64,000 nt of DNA from Nocardioides sambongensis (GCF_006494815.1 NZ_CP041091.1:4354501-4418500), one strand, 5' to 3'. Shown: positions 17,844 to 27,608, counted from the stretch's first letter. Numbers and translations are program-made. The notes: generated by a model from the sequence alone, not told the origin.

Positions 17844-18706
17844 CCTCCTTCGTCCTCGTCGACAGGCCCGTCGAGGGTGTCGCGGTCGTCACCCTGAACC
17901 GACCGGAGCGGATGAACGCGATGGCGTTCGACGTGATGGTGCCGGTCCGCGACGCCCTGGCCGAGGTGGGCCGTGACAACACCGTGCGCGCCATCGTCCT
18001 CACCGGGGCCGGACGCGGGTTCTGCTCCGGTGCGGACCAACGCTCGGCCGGCCGGCCACCGCATGCGGACGGGTTGCCGCGTCCGGCGTACGCGTTGCGG
18101 TCGCTGGAGGTGCTGGAGGACGTGGTGGCCACACTGCGTCGCCTGCACCAGCCGGTGATCGCGGCGGTCAACGGGGCGGCGATCGGCGGCGGCCTCTGCC
18201 TGGCCCTGGCCTGCGACATCCGGATCGCATCCACGCAGGCCTACTTCCGGGCGGCCGGGATCAACAACGGTCTGACCGCCAGCGAGCTGGGGCTGAGCTA
18301 TCTGCTGCCGCGGGCCGTCGGGTCCAGCCACGCGGCGGACCTGATGTTCACCGGCCGGGACGTGGACGCCGCCGAGGCCGCGAGGATCGGACTGGTCTCC
18401 CGGGTCGCGGACCCGGTGCTGACCGAGGCGGTGGCGATCGGCACCCGGATCGCGGAGCTCTCCCAGCCCGGCATCGAGATGACCAAACGGTCGCTGCACG
18501 CGGGCATCGCGGCGGGCTCGCTGGAGTCCTACATGCCCGTCGAGGGGATCGGGCAGCTCTACCTGCGGATGCTGACCGACAACTTCGAGGAGGCCACCCG
18601 CGCCCGCCAGGAGGGGCGGCCGGCCCGCTTCCGCGACGACCGGGTCGACCGGGACGACCGGGCCGACCGGGACGACCGGGCCGACCGGGACGACCGGGAG
18701 GGCTGA
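17840..18706 (+). CDS. Enoyl-CoA hydratase/isomerase family protein
   Basis: A 288-aa crotonase-fold enzyme starting at GTG 17840, which overlaps the preceding stop. Oxyanion-hole segments GRGFCSGAD and NGAAIGGGLCLALACDIRIA are present, followed by LTASELGLSYLLPRAVG. It would hydrate or isomerise an enoyl-CoA made from the ligase product. It is embedded between the binding protein and the permease genes, an odd place for a catabolic enzyme. The C-terminus is a charged tandem repeat (DDRADR units, from three near-identical 18-bp DNA repeats) with no counterpart in typical crotonases. Confidence 0.87.
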   Translation: MTSFVLVDRPVEGVAVVTLNRPERMNAMAFDVMVPVRDALAEVGRDNTVRAIVLTGAGRGFCSGADQRSAGRPPHADGLPRPAYALRSLEVLEDVVATLRRLHQPVIAAVNGAAIGGGLCLALACDIRIASTQAYFRAAGINNGLTASELGLSYLLPRAVGSSHAADLMFTGRDVDAAEAARIGLVSRVADPVLTEAVAIGTRIAELSQPGIEMTKRSLHAGIAAGSLESYMPVEGIGQLYLRMLTDNFEEATRARQEGRPARFRDDRVDRDDRADRDDRADRDDREG

Positions 18707-18711
18707 GCACG

Positions 18712-19668
18712 ATGACCTGGCGACGGGGTGCGCGCATCCTCGGCGAGCTCGTCGCGGTACTCGCCCTGGTCAGCTTCGGCACCTTCCTGCTGGTGTCGAT
18801 GATGGACGTCGACCCGGCGGTCAGCGTGCTCGGTGAGGGCCACACCGAAGCCGAGTACGACGAGGTGCGCCAGGACCTCGGACTCGACCAACCCCTGCTG
18901 ACCCGCTATGCGCAGTGGCTCGGCCACGCCGTCACCGGCGATCTGGGCACCTCGGTGGTGCCGCCCTACAGCGACGTGGCCGACCGCATCGGCGACGCGC
19001 TGCCGGTCAGCGTGGAGCTGGCGCTGCTCGGCATGGGGATGGCGCTGCTGATCGCGATCCCGGCGGCCCTGTGGTCGGCCAACCGTCCCGGCGGCCGGGT
19101 CGACCGGGCGATCAGCGCGATGACCGTCGGCGTGCTGTCGCTGCCCAGCTTCCTGCTCGGCCTGATCGTGATCATGGTGCTCGCCAACGAGCTCGGCTGG
19201 TTCCCGCGGGCTCAGTGGGCGCGGATCGGCGACGAGGGGATCCACCAGAACCTCTACCACGCGTTCCTGCCCGCACTGACCATCGCGCTCGCGGAGGCGG
19301 CGATGTTCACCCGGGTGCTCCGCAACGACCTGATCACCACACTGCAGGAGGACTTCATCCTGGCCGCGCGGGCGAAGGGGATGTCCCCGACCCAGGTGCT
19401 GGTCGGGGACGCGCTGCGTCCGTCCTCGCTCTCCCTGGTCACGCTGATGGGGATCTCGATGGGCCGCCTGATCGGCTCCACCGTCGTCGTCGAATACCTC
19501 TTCGGCCTGCCCGGGATGGGCTCGCTGACCGTCTCCGCCGCGCAGACCGGTGACTTCGTGATGGTGCAGGGGGCGGTGCTGGTGATCGCAGCGATCTACG
19601 TGGTGACCAACGCCGCCATCGACGTCTCCTACGGCTACCTCGACCCCCGCATCCGGAGGGCCCGATGA
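18712..19668 (+). CDS. ABC transporter permease, DppB/OppB type
   Basis: A 318-aa membrane protein with the family's long extracytoplasmic segment after helix 1 (EVRQDLGLDQPLLTRYAQWL) and the cytoplasmic ATPase-contact loop ILAARAKGMSPTQVLVGDAL. It begins 5 nt after the enoyl-CoA hydratase stop and overlaps the next permease by 4 nt. It works with the following three genes and the upstream binding protein as one importer. Confidence 0.9.
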   Translation: MTWRRGARILGELVAVLALVSFGTFLLVSMMDVDPAVSVLGEGHTEAEYDEVRQDLGLDQPLLTRYAQWLGHAVTGDLGTSVVPPYSDVADRIGDALPVSVELALLGMGMALLIAIPAALWSANRPGGRVDRAISAMTVGVLSLPSFLLGLIVIMVLANELGWFPRAQWARIGDEGIHQNLYHAFLPALTIALAEAAMFTRVLRNDLITTLQEDFILAARAKGMSPTQVLVGDALRPSSLSLVTLMGISMGRLIGSTVVVEYLFGLPGMGSLTVSAAQTGDFVMVQGAVLVIAAIYVVTNAAIDVSYGYLDPRIRRAR

Positions 19669-20750
19669 CCGATCTGATCACCCCGACCCGGTCAGGCACC
19701 GACGACCTCGTCCCCACCCCCGACACCCCGGTACGACGCCCCGCCGGCGCGCTGCTCGGCCCCGGCCTGCTCCTCGCCGGTCTCGGCATCCTCGTCGCCG
19801 CGGTCGTCGGCCTGCGCGGCGCCGGCTGGCTGCAGGCGGGGGTGGCCCTGGCCGGCCTGGTGCTCGCCCATGCCGGAGCCAGCCGCTGGGGCCGCCGCCG
19901 GTTCGGGCCCGGCTTCGACCTCACCCTGTGGCTGTGCGGCGCGTGGCTGCTGCTGCTCGTGGTGGCGGCCGTCCTGGCGCCGCTGCTGGCGCTGCCCGAG
20001 CACGAGGACCTCACCGGTGCGCTCGGGGAGCCGATCCTGGCCCGCCCCGACCTGGTCACCAACCACCCGCTGGGCACCAACAACTTCGGGCTCGACCTGC
20101 TCGCGCGGGTCCTCTACGGTGCCCGGGCGTCGCTGGTCACCGCCCTCGGCGCCGTGCTGATCGGGATGGCGGTCGGCGGCACCCTCGGCATCCTGGCCGG
20201 CTACTTCCGCGGCGCGGTGGACGTGGTGATCGGGATCCTCACCAACGCGCTGCTCGCGGTGCCGCCGCTGATCCTGCTGATCGCGCTGGCCACGGTGCTC
20301 GAGCCCAACCTGCGCAACATCTCGCTCGGGCTGGCCACCCTGGCCACCCCGAGCATGATCCGGATGGCGCGGGCCACCACGATCGCGCTCGCCCAGCGCG
20401 AGTTCGTCACCGCCGCCCGGTCGATGGGGGCGAGCGGGCCGCACGTGATGCTGCGCGAGCTGCTGCCGAACGTGGTGATGCCGCTGGCGTCGTACGGGAT
20501 GGTGATGGTGTCGGTGCTGATCGTGGCGGAGGCGTCGCTGAGCTTCCTCGGGCTGGGCATCCAGGCACCCGCCCCGTCGTGGGGCAACATGATCGCCGAG
20601 GGCGAGGGCACGGTCTTCCGCGACCACCCGCACATCGTGCTGGTGCCCGGCACCGTCCTCTTCCTGACCGTCTTCTCGTTCAACTGCCTCGGGGAGCGGG
20701 CCCGGCGCCACTTCGACCCCCGCCGCTCCCAGCTGGGGGAGTCCCGATGA
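19665..20750 (+). CDS. ABC transporter permease, DppC/OppC type
   Basis: A 361-aa permease with the DppC landmark [21 protein letters not shown] and the contact loop [20 protein letters not shown], ending in the [12 protein letters not shown] motif usual at the C-terminus. The N-terminus is longer than average, with two extra hydrophobic segments (about 23-65). It overlaps both neighbours by 4 nt. Confidence 0.9.
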   Translation: MTDLITPTRSGTDDLVPTPDTPVRRPAGALLGPGLLLAGLGILVAAVVGLRGAGWLQAGVALAGLVLAHAGASRWGRRRFGPGFDLTLWLCGAWLLLLVVAAVLAPLLALPEHEDLTGALGEPILARPDLVTNHPLGTNNFGLDLLARVLYGARASLVTALGAVLIGMAVGGTLGILAGYFRGAVDVVIGILTNALLAVPPLILLIALATVLEPNLRNISLGLATLATPSMIRMARATTIALAQREFVTAARSMGASGPHVMLRELLPNVVMPLASYGMVMVSVLIVAEASLSFLGLGIQAPAPSWGNMIAEGEGTVFRDHPHIVLVPGTVLFLTVFSFNCLGERARRHFDPRRSQLGESR

Positions 20751-21826
20751 GCGCGCTGCCGATCGGCCGGACCGTCGCGACAGACGCCGACCGACCGACG
20801 GTGCTGCGGGTGGACGACCTGCGCACCGTGATCCACACCCCACGTGGTCCGGTGCGGGCGGTCGACGGCGTCTCGCTCACCCTGCGCCGCGGGGAGACGC
20901 TGGGCCTGGTGGGTGAGTCCGGGTCGGGCAAGTCCGTGCTGGGCCGCAGCATCATGGGGCTGTATCGCAGCGGGTCGGCGATGACCGTCTCGGGCCAGGT
21001 GCTCTTCGAGGACCGCGACGTGCACGCGATGGCGCCCCACGACCTGAGAGCGCTGTGGGGCAGCGGGATCGGGATGGTCTTCCAGGACCCACTGACCGCG
21101 CTGAACCCGGTGAAGCGGATCGGCCGGCACCTCACCGAGACGTTGCGGCGGCATCAGGACGTCTCCGCCCGGTGGGCGCGGACCCGTGCCGTGGACCTGC
21201 TGGGCCTGGTCGGGATCCCCGACCCGCGTCGTCGTGCCGAGCAGTATCCGCACGAGCTCTCCGGAGGCATGCGGCAGCGAGTGGTGATCGCGATGGCGCT
21301 GGCCAACGACCCGGCGTTGGTGATCGCCGACGAGCCGACCACGGCGCTCGACGTGACCGTCCAGTCGCAGATCCTCGACCTGCTCGATCGGCTCCAGGCC
21401 GAGCTCGGCCTGGCCATCCTGCTGATCAGCCACAACCTCGGGGTGGTGGCCGGAAGGGCCGAGCGGGTGGCGGTGATGTACGGCGGGCGGGTCGTGGAGA
21501 CGGCGGCCGCGGGTGAGGTGTTCGCGGCACCGGCGCACCCCTACACCGGTGCGCTGCTCTCCGCGATCCCGCGGTTGCACGACCCGGCGCACCGGCGCCT
21601 GCGCGCCATCGACGGCGCACCTCCGGACCTGGCGCGCCCGTCGGCGGGCTGTCGCTTCGCGCCGCGCTGCCCCGCCGTACAGGACGACTGCCGTACGACG
21701 CAGCCCGCGCTGCTCCCGCTCGGCCGCCCGGCCCCCGCGAACCCCGGGGCCCAGCACCGGGCCGCCTGCCTGCACCCGAACAGCGCACCGCTCGGGGACG
21801 CCGCACCGCATGGGGAGGAACACTGA
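20747..21826 (+). CDS. ABC transporter ATPase, DppD/OppD type
   Basis: A 359-aa ATPase starting at ATG 20747 within the previous stop. Walker [11 protein letters not shown]-loop [12 protein letters not shown], signature [10 protein letters not shown] and Walker [13 protein letters not shown] are intact. The C-terminal oligopeptide/dipeptide extension carries the Cys motif [14 protein letters not shown] expected to hold an Fe-S cluster. It pairs with the downstream ATPase, which starts in a TGATG overlap. Confidence 0.92.
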   Translation: MSALPIGRTVATDADRPTVLRVDDLRTVIHTPRGPVRAVDGVSLTLRRGETLGLVGESGSGKSVLGRSIMGLYRSGSAMTVSGQVLFEDRDVHAMAPHDLRALWGSGIGMVFQDPLTALNPVKRIGRHLTETLRRHQDVSARWARTRAVDLLGLVGIPDPRRRAEQYPHELSGGMRQRVVIAMALANDPALVIADEPTTALDVTVQSQILDLLDRLQAELGLAILLISHNLGVVAGRAERVAVMYGGRVVETAAAGEVFAAPAHPYTGALLSAIPRLHDPAHRRLRAIDGAPPDLARPSAGCRFAPRCPAVQDDCRTTQPALLPLGRPAPANPGAQHRAACLHPNSAPLGDAAPHGEEH

Positions 21827-22842
21827 TGGCCGGCACCGGCAACGACCACCTGCGCGACGAGGACTCCGCCCTGCTCACCGTCGACGACCTGGTGGTGGAG
21901 TTCCCGGCCGCCCGCGGCGCCCGGGTGCACGCCGTCTCCGGGATCAGCTTCGACCTGCTGGCCGGCGAGACCCTCGGCATCCTCGGCGAGTCCGGATGCG
22001 GCAAGTCGAGTGCCGGCCGCGCCCTGATGCAACTGCCGCCGCCCACCTCCGGCCGGGTCCGGCTGGAGGGACGCGAGCTGACCGGGCTGCCGCGGCGCGC
22101 GGTGCGCGAGGCGCGAGCCGCGATGCAGATGATCTTCGAGGACCCGATCTCCTCGCTGAACCCGCGGCGCAGGGTGCGCGACCTGGTCGCCGAGGGACCG
22201 AGGATGCGGGGGCAGAAGGTGAGCGAGCAGCAGATCCGCGAGGCGCTCGCCGCCGTCGGGCTCGACCTGGAGGTGGTCGGCGACCGGAGACCCCACGAGC
22301 TCTCCGGCGGCCAGTGCCAACGGCTCTGCATCGCCCGCGCCCTGATGCTGGAGCCGAAGGTGCTGATCTGCGACGAGCCGGTCTCCAGCCTGGACGTCTC
22401 CGTGCAGGCCCAGATCCTCAACCTGCTGGCCGACACCAAGGAGAGCCACGCGCTGTCGATGGTGTTCATCGCTCACGACGTCGTGGTGGTGAAGAACGTC
22501 AGCGACCGGGTGATGGTGATGTACCTCGGCAAGGTGTGCGAGGTGATCGGCGCCGACGACCTCGCCGACGGTGCCCGGCATCCCTACACCCGGCTGTTGC
22601 TGGCCTCGGTGCCCGAGGTGCCGGCGGCGGGGGAGCAGGTGGGCGGGGCCGGCGTCGGCGGGGCCGGCGTCGCCGAGGTGCCGGGGGCCGGTGCCCCCGG
22701 GGAGCTCCCGTCGCCCCTGGACCCGCCGTCGGGATGTCGTTTCCGCACCCGCTGCCCCCTCGCCACGGACCGCTGTGCGGGTGAGGAGCCCGTGCTGCGG
22801 GAGGTGGGTGAGGGGCGGTTCGTGGCCTGTCACCACGTGTGA
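21826..22842 (+). CDS. ABC transporter ATPase, DppF/OppF type
   Basis: A 338-aa ATPase with Walker A GESGCGKSS, Q-loop MIFEDPISSLNPRR, signature HELSGGQCQRL, Walker B VLICDEPVSSLD and the C-terminal CRFRTRCPLATDRC motif. A Gly/Ala-rich linker (about 265-285) precedes that motif. It is the last gene of the operon; its stop codon is the first triplet of the second 105-bp repeat. Confidence 0.92.
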   Translation: MAGTGNDHLRDEDSALLTVDDLVVEFPAARGARVHAVSGISFDLLAGETLGILGESGCGKSSAGRALMQLPPPTSGRVRLEGRELTGLPRRAVREARAAMQMIFEDPISSLNPRRRVRDLVAEGPRMRGQKVSEQQIREALAAVGLDLEVVGDRRPHELSGGQCQRLCIARALMLEPKVLICDEPVSSLDVSVQAQILNLLADTKESHALSMVFIAHDVVVVKNVSDRVMVMYLGKVCEVIGADDLADGARHPYTRLLLASVPEVPAAGEQVGGAGVGGAGVAEVPGAGAPGELPSPLDPPSGCRFRTRCPLATDRCAGEEPVLREVGEGRFVACHHV

Positions 22843-22944
22843 GGGGGTGCGGGTTTCACCGGTCAGCCGGGGAAACCCGCACGACACGCCGGTGGGCCTC
22901 GGCGTGTCGTGCGGGTTTACGCCGACAGGTTCCGCCGCCCGACC
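22840..22944. repeat. 105-bp double-hairpin intergenic repeat, copy 2
   Basis: The copy has the same length as that at 13606-13710 and also begins at a TGA stop. Differences are one base in the first stem (GGGGAAACC for GGTGAAACC) and the tip of the second hairpin (GTGGGCCT for AAGCCCAT), while the arms ACGACACGCC and GGCGTGTCGT are kept. It lies between convergent genes. The 83 bp after it (22945-23027) hold a CCGAGCACC-type tandem repeat and no gene. Confidence 0.85.
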
Positions 22945-23027
22945 TCGCCCGAGCCCGCTCCCACCCCGAGCACCCCGAGCACCCCGAGCACCCGGACGCA
23001 CCCCCGCGCATCAGCGCAGGTACGTCG

Positions 23028-23768
23028 TCACACCCGGTGCACCTTGTGCTGCGCCGCCTGCGCCCGCGGCTTGATCACCAGCGAGTCGATGTTCACGTGC
23101 GCGGGTCGGGTGGCCACCCAGGTGATCGCATCGGCGACGTCGTCGGCGACCAGCGGGTTCTCCACCCCGGCGTAGACCGCATCGGCCTTGCTCCGGTCCC
23201 CGCCGAACCGAACCACGGAGAACTCCTCGGTCGCCACCATCCCGGGCGCCACCTCGCAGACCCGGACCGGCTGGTCGAAGAGCTCCAGCCGCAGCGTCTC
23301 GGTGACCACCTTGGTGCCGTGCTTGGCGGCCGTGTAGCCCGCACCGCCCTCGTAGGCGATCCGGCCGGCGGTGGAGCCGACGTTCACGATCACCCCGGCG
23401 CCGGAGGCGACGAGGGCCGGCAGCAGGGCACGGGTGACCTGCATCAGGCCGATCACGTTGACGTCGTACATCCGACGCCACTGGTCGCTGTCGGACTCGG
23501 CGACCGGGGACATTCCGAACGCGCCGCCGGCGTTGTTGACCAGCACGTCGAGGCGCTCGCCGACCACCTCGGCAAGGCGGTCCACGTCCTCGGCGGAGGT
23601 CACGTCGCAGGCCACCGCGACGCCGCCGATCTCGGCGGCGAGCGCCTCGATCCGGTCGACGCGACGAGCTGCGCAGAACACCTTGAAACCCTGGTCGGCG
23701 AGCTGGCGGGCGGTCGCCTCGCCGATCCCGCTGGAGGCTCCGGTCACGACGGCGGTGCGTGAGGTCAT
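23028..23768 (-). CDS. Short-chain dehydrogenase/reductase (YdfG-like)
   Basis: A 246-aa SDR started at MTSRTAVVTG (23768); the longer frame upstream runs antisense to mshA. Cofactor motif VTGASSGIGE, NNAGG, and the catalytic Ser (VNVGSTAGR) with YTAAKHG are intact. The VRVCEVAPGMVATEEFS loop resembles the serine 3-dehydrogenase/YdfG subgroup that accepts small hydroxy acids. It is divergent from mshA with a 99-bp gap. The physiological substrate is unknown. Confidence 0.85.
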   Translation of the reverse strand: MTSRTAVVTGASSGIGEATARQLADQGFKVFCAARRVDRIEALAAEIGGVAVACDVTSAEDVDRLAEVVGERLDVLVNNAGGAFGMSPVAESDSDQWRRMYDVNVIGLMQVTRALLPALVASGAGVIVNVGSTAGRIAYEGGAGYTAAKHGTKVVTETLRLELFDQPVRVCEVAPGMVATEEFSVVRFGGDRSKADAVYAGVENPLVADDVADAITWVATRPAHVNIDSLVIKPRAQAAQHKVHRV

Positions 23769-23867
23769 GCCACCATTCTCACCGGTCGGGGAATGCCGGC
23801 CGTCGGCAGGTCGTTGACGATGGCGGACACGTGGTGCCCGGCCCCGTGCAGGAAGTGAGGAACGCGG

Positions 23868-25160
23868 ATGACGCTGTCGACGCCGGTCCGTCGGCTCGCC
23901 ATGATCTGTCTGCACACCTCGCCGCTGGACCAGCCGGGCACCGGGGACGCCGGCGGCATGAACGTCTACGTCGTCGAGGTCGCGCGCCGGCTGGCCCGCC
24001 GCGGCGTCGAGGTCGACATCTTCACCCGCGCCACCGGCTCCGCGCTCGAGCCGGTGGTGCCGCTGCTCGACCCGGTCACCGGCGCGTGCGAGGACGGGGT
24101 GCGGGTGCACCACGTGCACGCCGGCCCGTTCGAGGGACTCACCAAGAACGAGCTGCCCGGGCAGCTGTGCGCCTTCGCACGCGAGGTGTTGCGCACCGAG
24201 GCCGCCCACCCGGCCGGCTACTACGACCTGGTGCACTCGCACTACTGGCTGTCCGGCCAGGTCGGCGCACTCGCCCGCGACCGCTGGGGCGTCCCGCTGG
24301 TGCACTCGATGCACACGATGGCCAAGGTGAAGAACCTGGCGCTGGCCGAGGGCGACAGCCCGGAGCCGGCCGCCCGGGAGATCGGGGAGCAGCAGGTGGT
24401 CGAGGCGGCGGACCTGCTGATCGCCAACACCGACCTCGAGGCCAAGCAGCTGATCAACCTGTACGACGCCGAGGCCGGCCGCGTGGAGGTCGTGCTGCCG
24501 GGCGTCGACACCACGGTCTTCCGGCCGCAGGACCGGGCGGCGGCGCGCGCCGAGCGCGACCTGTCCGACGACGCCCTGGTGGTGCTCTTCGCGGGCCGGA
24601 TCCAGCCGTTGAAGGCCCCCGACGTGCTGCTGAAGGCGATCGCCGAGCTGGTCGGGCGACGGCCCGACCTGCGTTCGCGGCTGGTGGTGCCGATCGTGGG
24701 TGGGCCCTCGGGCAGCGGCCTGGAGCGGCCGACCGCGCTGGCCGCGCTGGCCGACGAGCTCGGCGTCGCCGACCTGGTGCGGTTCGTGCCGCCGGTCAAG
24801 CAGAGCGACCTGGCCGGCTGGTACGCGGCGGCAACGCTGGTCGCCGTACCGTCCTACAACGAGTCGTTCGGCCTGGTCGCCGCGGAGGCGCAGGCGTGCG
24901 GGACCCCCGTCGTGGCCGCCGCGGTCGGTGGGTTGACCACGGTCGTCGCGGACGGTCGCAGCGGGCTGCTGGTCGACGGCCACGAGCCGCGCGAGTGGGC
25001 GCACGCGCTGGAGCGGGTGCTGGCCGATCCCGCGCTGGCCGCGACGCTGGCCGACGGAGCCGTGCGGCAGGCCGAGGAGTTCACCTGGGAGGCGACCGCC
25101 GCCCGCACCCTCGAGGTCTACAGCAGGGCCGGCGCGCTGATGCGCGAGCTCGTGGGCTGA
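23868..25160 (+). CDS. mshA: D-inositol-3-phosphate glycosyltransferase MshA
   Basis: A 430-aa GT4 glycosyltransferase. The N-terminal [21 protein letters not shown] and [21 protein letters not shown] are specific to MshA. The nucleotide-sugar Glu pair is in [19 protein letters not shown]. It transfers GlcNAc from UDP-GlcNAc to inositol 3-phosphate, the first step of mycothiol synthesis in the cytoplasm, and so marks the organism as an actinobacterium. A YbjN-like gene follows, as in mycobacteria and relatives. Confidence 0.95.
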   Translation: MTLSTPVRRLAMICLHTSPLDQPGTGDAGGMNVYVVEVARRLARRGVEVDIFTRATGSALEPVVPLLDPVTGACEDGVRVHHVHAGPFEGLTKNELPGQLCAFAREVLRTEAAHPAGYYDLVHSHYWLSGQVGALARDRWGVPLVHSMHTMAKVKNLALAEGDSPEPAAREIGEQQVVEAADLLIANTDLEAKQLINLYDAEAGRVEVVLPGVDTTVFRPQDRAAARAERDLSDDALVVLFAGRIQPLKAPDVLLKAIAELVGRRPDLRSRLVVPIVGGPSGSGLERPTALAALADELGVADLVRFVPPVKQSDLAGWYAAATLVAVPSYNESFGLVAAEAQACGTPVVAAAVGGLTTVVADGRSGLLVDGHEPREWAHALERVLADPALAATLADGAVRQAEEFTWEATAARTLEVYSRAGALMRELVG

Positions 25161-25217
25161 ACGCGGCGTGACGCGCGGCGGGTCCGCGGATCACCGATCG
25201 GGTGGCAGGCTCGTCCC

Positions 25218-25754
25218 ATGAGCTCCAGCACCGGCACCCCCGAGCGCACCGTCCCCGAGGGCCCCGCCCAGGTGATCCGGGACCACCTGACCGACGCCGG
25301 CATCGAGTACGACGAGCCCGGTCCCGGCCTGTTCACCTTCTCCCTCCCGGGCGAGCGGAAGCTGCAGACCCCGGTCCGGCTCGACCTCGGGCCACACGCC
25401 CTCGGGGTGCACGCCTTCGTCTGCCGCCGCCCCGACGAGGAGCATGAGCGGGTCTACCGCTGGCTGCTCGAGCGGAACCTGAAGATGTACGGCGTCGCGT
25501 TCGCCCTGGATCACCACGGCGACATCTATCTCGATGCCCGGATGCCGCTCTCCTCGGTGAACGCCGAGGACCTCGACCGGCTGCTCGGGTCGGTGCTCAC
25601 CTACGCCGACGAGTCGTTCAACGCGATCCTCGAGCTCGGTTTCGCCTCCTCGATCCGCAAGGAGTGGGAGTGGCGGATCGAGCGGGGCGAGTCGACCAAG
25701 AACCTGGAGGCGTTCCGGGGCTGGCTGGAGCGGGACGAGCCGCCGGCGGGCTGA
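25218..25754 (+). CDS. YbjN domain-containing protein
   Basis: A 178-aa acidic, soluble protein with a YbjN / type III-chaperone-like fold: GVHAFVCRRPDEEHERVYRWLLERN and DIYLDARMPLSSVNAEDLDRLLGSVL are characteristic. Its function is unknown. Its place directly after mshA is conserved in actinobacteria (mshA followed by the Rv0487 family in M. tuberculosis). A palindromic repeat follows its stop. Confidence 0.8.
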   Translation: MSSSTGTPERTVPEGPAQVIRDHLTDAGIEYDEPGPGLFTFSLPGERKLQTPVRLDLGPHALGVHAFVCRRPDEEHERVYRWLLERNLKMYGVAFALDHHGDIYLDARMPLSSVNAEDLDRLLGSVLTYADESFNAILELGFASSIRKEWEWRIERGESTKNLEAFRGWLERDEPPAG

Positions 25755-25761
25755 GGCTTTT

Positions 25762-25824
25762 GCGCGCCCCATTCGGATTGGTCGTGAATTCGCCCGAAAC
25801 CCGACCAATCCGAATGGGGCGCGC
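25762..25824. repeat. Palindromic intergenic repeat (GCGCCCCATTCGGAT family), copy 1
   Basis: A perfect 23-bp inverted repeat (25762-25784 with 25802-25824) closes a 17-nt loop. The arm begins GCGCGCCCCATTCGGATTGG. It lies between the convergent ybjN-like gene and pilD. Related copies are at 33487-33545 and 43658-43740. Likely use is as a terminator; recurrence suggests a dispersed element. Confidence 0.85.
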
Positions 25825-25851
25825 GAAGGCGCCGCACCCGCAGCACCCCGG

Positions 25852-26664
25852 CTACCCCAGCCCGACCAGCCCCAGGTAGCCGTCCGCGATCGCGGTCCCG
25901 GCGAACATGCCGACGGCCGCCCCGGCCAGCATGAACGGCCCGTGCGGCACCTTGGCGCCCCGCCCGGCCCGCCCGGCAGCCATCAGGCCGATCCCGACCA
26001 CGGCACCGATCAGGAAGCCCGCGGCGAGGCCGACCAGGGCGCTGCCCACGCCGAGAGCGCCGAGCACCCCGCCGAGCAGCGGCGCCAGGGCGACGTCGCC
26101 CAGGCCCATCCCGCGGCCGCCGGTGGCCAGCCAGATGCCGCCGTAGACGGCCAGCCAGATGCCGGCCGAGGCCAGCACCGGGAGGAGGGCGACGTCGCCG
26201 CCCCACCACCCCAGGGCCAGCGCCAGCAGGGAAAGTACGGCGGCCACGCCGGTGATCGAGAACGGCAGCCGGCCGTGCTCGAGGTCGATCAGCGCGAGCG
26301 CGACGCCCGCGGCGGCGACGACCAGGCACGCCGCCAGCACGTCGAGCTCGTCGGTGGCGGCCAGGCGCACCGCGACCAGCACGAAGACCAGGCCGGTGCC
26401 GGCCTCGACCAGCGGGTAGCGCACCGAGATCGGCGCGGCGCAGTCGCGGCACCGGCCGCGCAGCAGCAGCCAGGAGAGGACCGGGACGTTGTCGCGGCCG
26501 CGCACCGCGTGCGCGCACTGCGGGCACGACGACCCCGGCCGGACCACGGAGCGGCCGTCGGGCACCCGCGCCACCACCACGTTGAGGAACGAGCCGATCA
26601 GGGTGCCGAGCACCCCCACCAGCCCGATCCACACCATCGGCGCGATCACCGGTACGGCGGTCAC
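25852..26664 (-). CDS. pilD: Type IV prepilin peptidase/N-methyltransferase
   Basis: A 270-aa polytopic membrane enzyme that cleaves prepilin leaders and methylates the new N-terminal residue. The cytoplasmic N-terminal region has the paired Cys motifs CPQC and CRDC with VPVLSWLLLRGR between them. The two catalytic Asp residues are in ALIDLEHGRLP and GMGLGDVALAP. The second motif lacks the usual Lys after GD (GDVAL for GDVKL). It is the last gene of the pilM-N-O operon (4-nt overlap with the gene upstream). Confidence 0.9.
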   Translation of the reverse strand: MTAVPVIAPMVWIGLVGVLGTLIGSFLNVVVARVPDGRSVVRPGSSCPQCAHAVRGRDNVPVLSWLLLRGRCRDCAAPISVRYPLVEAGTGLVFVLVAVRLAATDELDVLAACLVVAAAGVALALIDLEHGRLPFSITGVAAVLSLLALALGWWGGDVALLPVLASAGIWLAVYGGIWLATGGRGMGLGDVALAPLLGGVLGALGVGSALVGLAAGFLIGAVVGIGLMAAGRAGRGAKVPHGPFMLAGAAVGMFAGTAIADGYLGLVGLG

Positions 26665-27608
26665 GGCCCCACCGGGGCGGCCGGGACGAACGCGAAGTCG
26701 AGGGTCTCCCGCTCGTGCGGTGCCGCCAGCCCGCGCAGCCGGCGACGGGTCCGGGCCACGGCGTCGGCCAGCGGCTCGTCGGCGGGGGCGGTCGGGTCAT
26801 CGTCGGCGAGCACGGCGGTGGCCAGGTCGAGACGGAGGTCGACGGTGACCAGCCCGGTGTCGCCGTACATCAGTGCGGACTCCAGCAGCAGCGCCTCGAA
26901 GGAGGCGAGGTCGGCCTCCCGCGCGTGGCGGCGGGCCGTGGCCGGGTCCGTGTCGGCCAGGTCCAAGGCGCTGGCCATCCGTTCGGCGGCCCGGTCCAGC
27001 AGCTCGTTGACCCCGACCTGCTCCCGCGTGGGCTGCGCCGGCTCGGCCACCGGCCGGTCGGCCAGGTGCTCCACGGAGGAGAAGACCGCGGTCGTCTCCT
27101 GCTCGGGCACCATCGCGACGGCGACGTCGCGCACCGCGGTCACCGTGGCCCGGTGGCTCGCGGCCTCGACCGACGTCTGCGCGTCGGGCAGCTGCTCGGC
27201 CACCGCGTCCAGCAGCGGCGCCGCCGCGACCAGGTCCGCGGCCCACTGGGCCAGCGCGGCGTCGCCGGCCCGGCCCTGCTCGGCATAGTGCCGCGAGAGC
27301 TCGGCGTAGCCGGTGTGCGCCTCGGCGGTGTCCGTGGCCGGCAGCGGGGGGAGGTCGTGACTCATCGGTTCCTGCTTCTCGTGAGGGGTGGCGGTCGACG
27401 GGGGGAGACCGCCGGCCGGGACGGGCGCCGGAGTGGGGAAGCGGCGCGGTTCGAGCGGTACGTCGACCTCGTGGTCGAGGTCGCCCAGATCGCTCAAGTC
27501 CAGGTCGCGCCGGCGCGAGCGCACCCGCAGCAGGCCGACCAGCACCAGCAGCAGCACGGCTGCGGCGATGCCGCCGGCGACCGTCGGGGAGACCGGCAGG
27601 CCGGTCAT
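26661..27608 (-). CDS. Unknown membrane-anchored protein of the pilMNO operon
   Basis: A 315-aa protein I do not recognise. One N-terminal transmembrane segment (about 11-28) is followed by a basic RSRRR, an acidic Asp/Leu-rich stretch (DLSDLGDLDHEVD), a Pro-rich linker and an Ala-rich, probably helical domain. It occupies the place where pilP/pilQ follow pilO in Gram-negative bacteria but shows no similarity to them. An internal ATG at 27365 could start a soluble form beginning MSHDLPPLPATD. It overlaps pilO (ATGA) and pilD by 4 nt, so a role in pilus assembly is inferred from context. Confidence 0.7.
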   Translation of the reverse strand: MTGLPVSPTVAGGIAAAVLLLVLVGLLRVRSRRRDLDLSDLGDLDHEVDVPLEPRRFPTPAPVPAGGLPPSTATPHEKQEPMSHDLPPLPATDTAEAHTGYAELSRHYAEQGRAGDAALAQWAADLVAAAPLLDAVAEQLPDAQTSVEAASHRATVTAVRDVAVAMVPEQETTAVFSSVEHLADRPVAEPAQPTREQVGVNELLDRAAERMASALDLADTDPATARRHAREADLASFEALLLESALMYGDTGLVTVDLRLDLATAVLADDDPTAPADEPLADAVARTRRRLRGLAAPHERETLDFAFVPAAPVGP

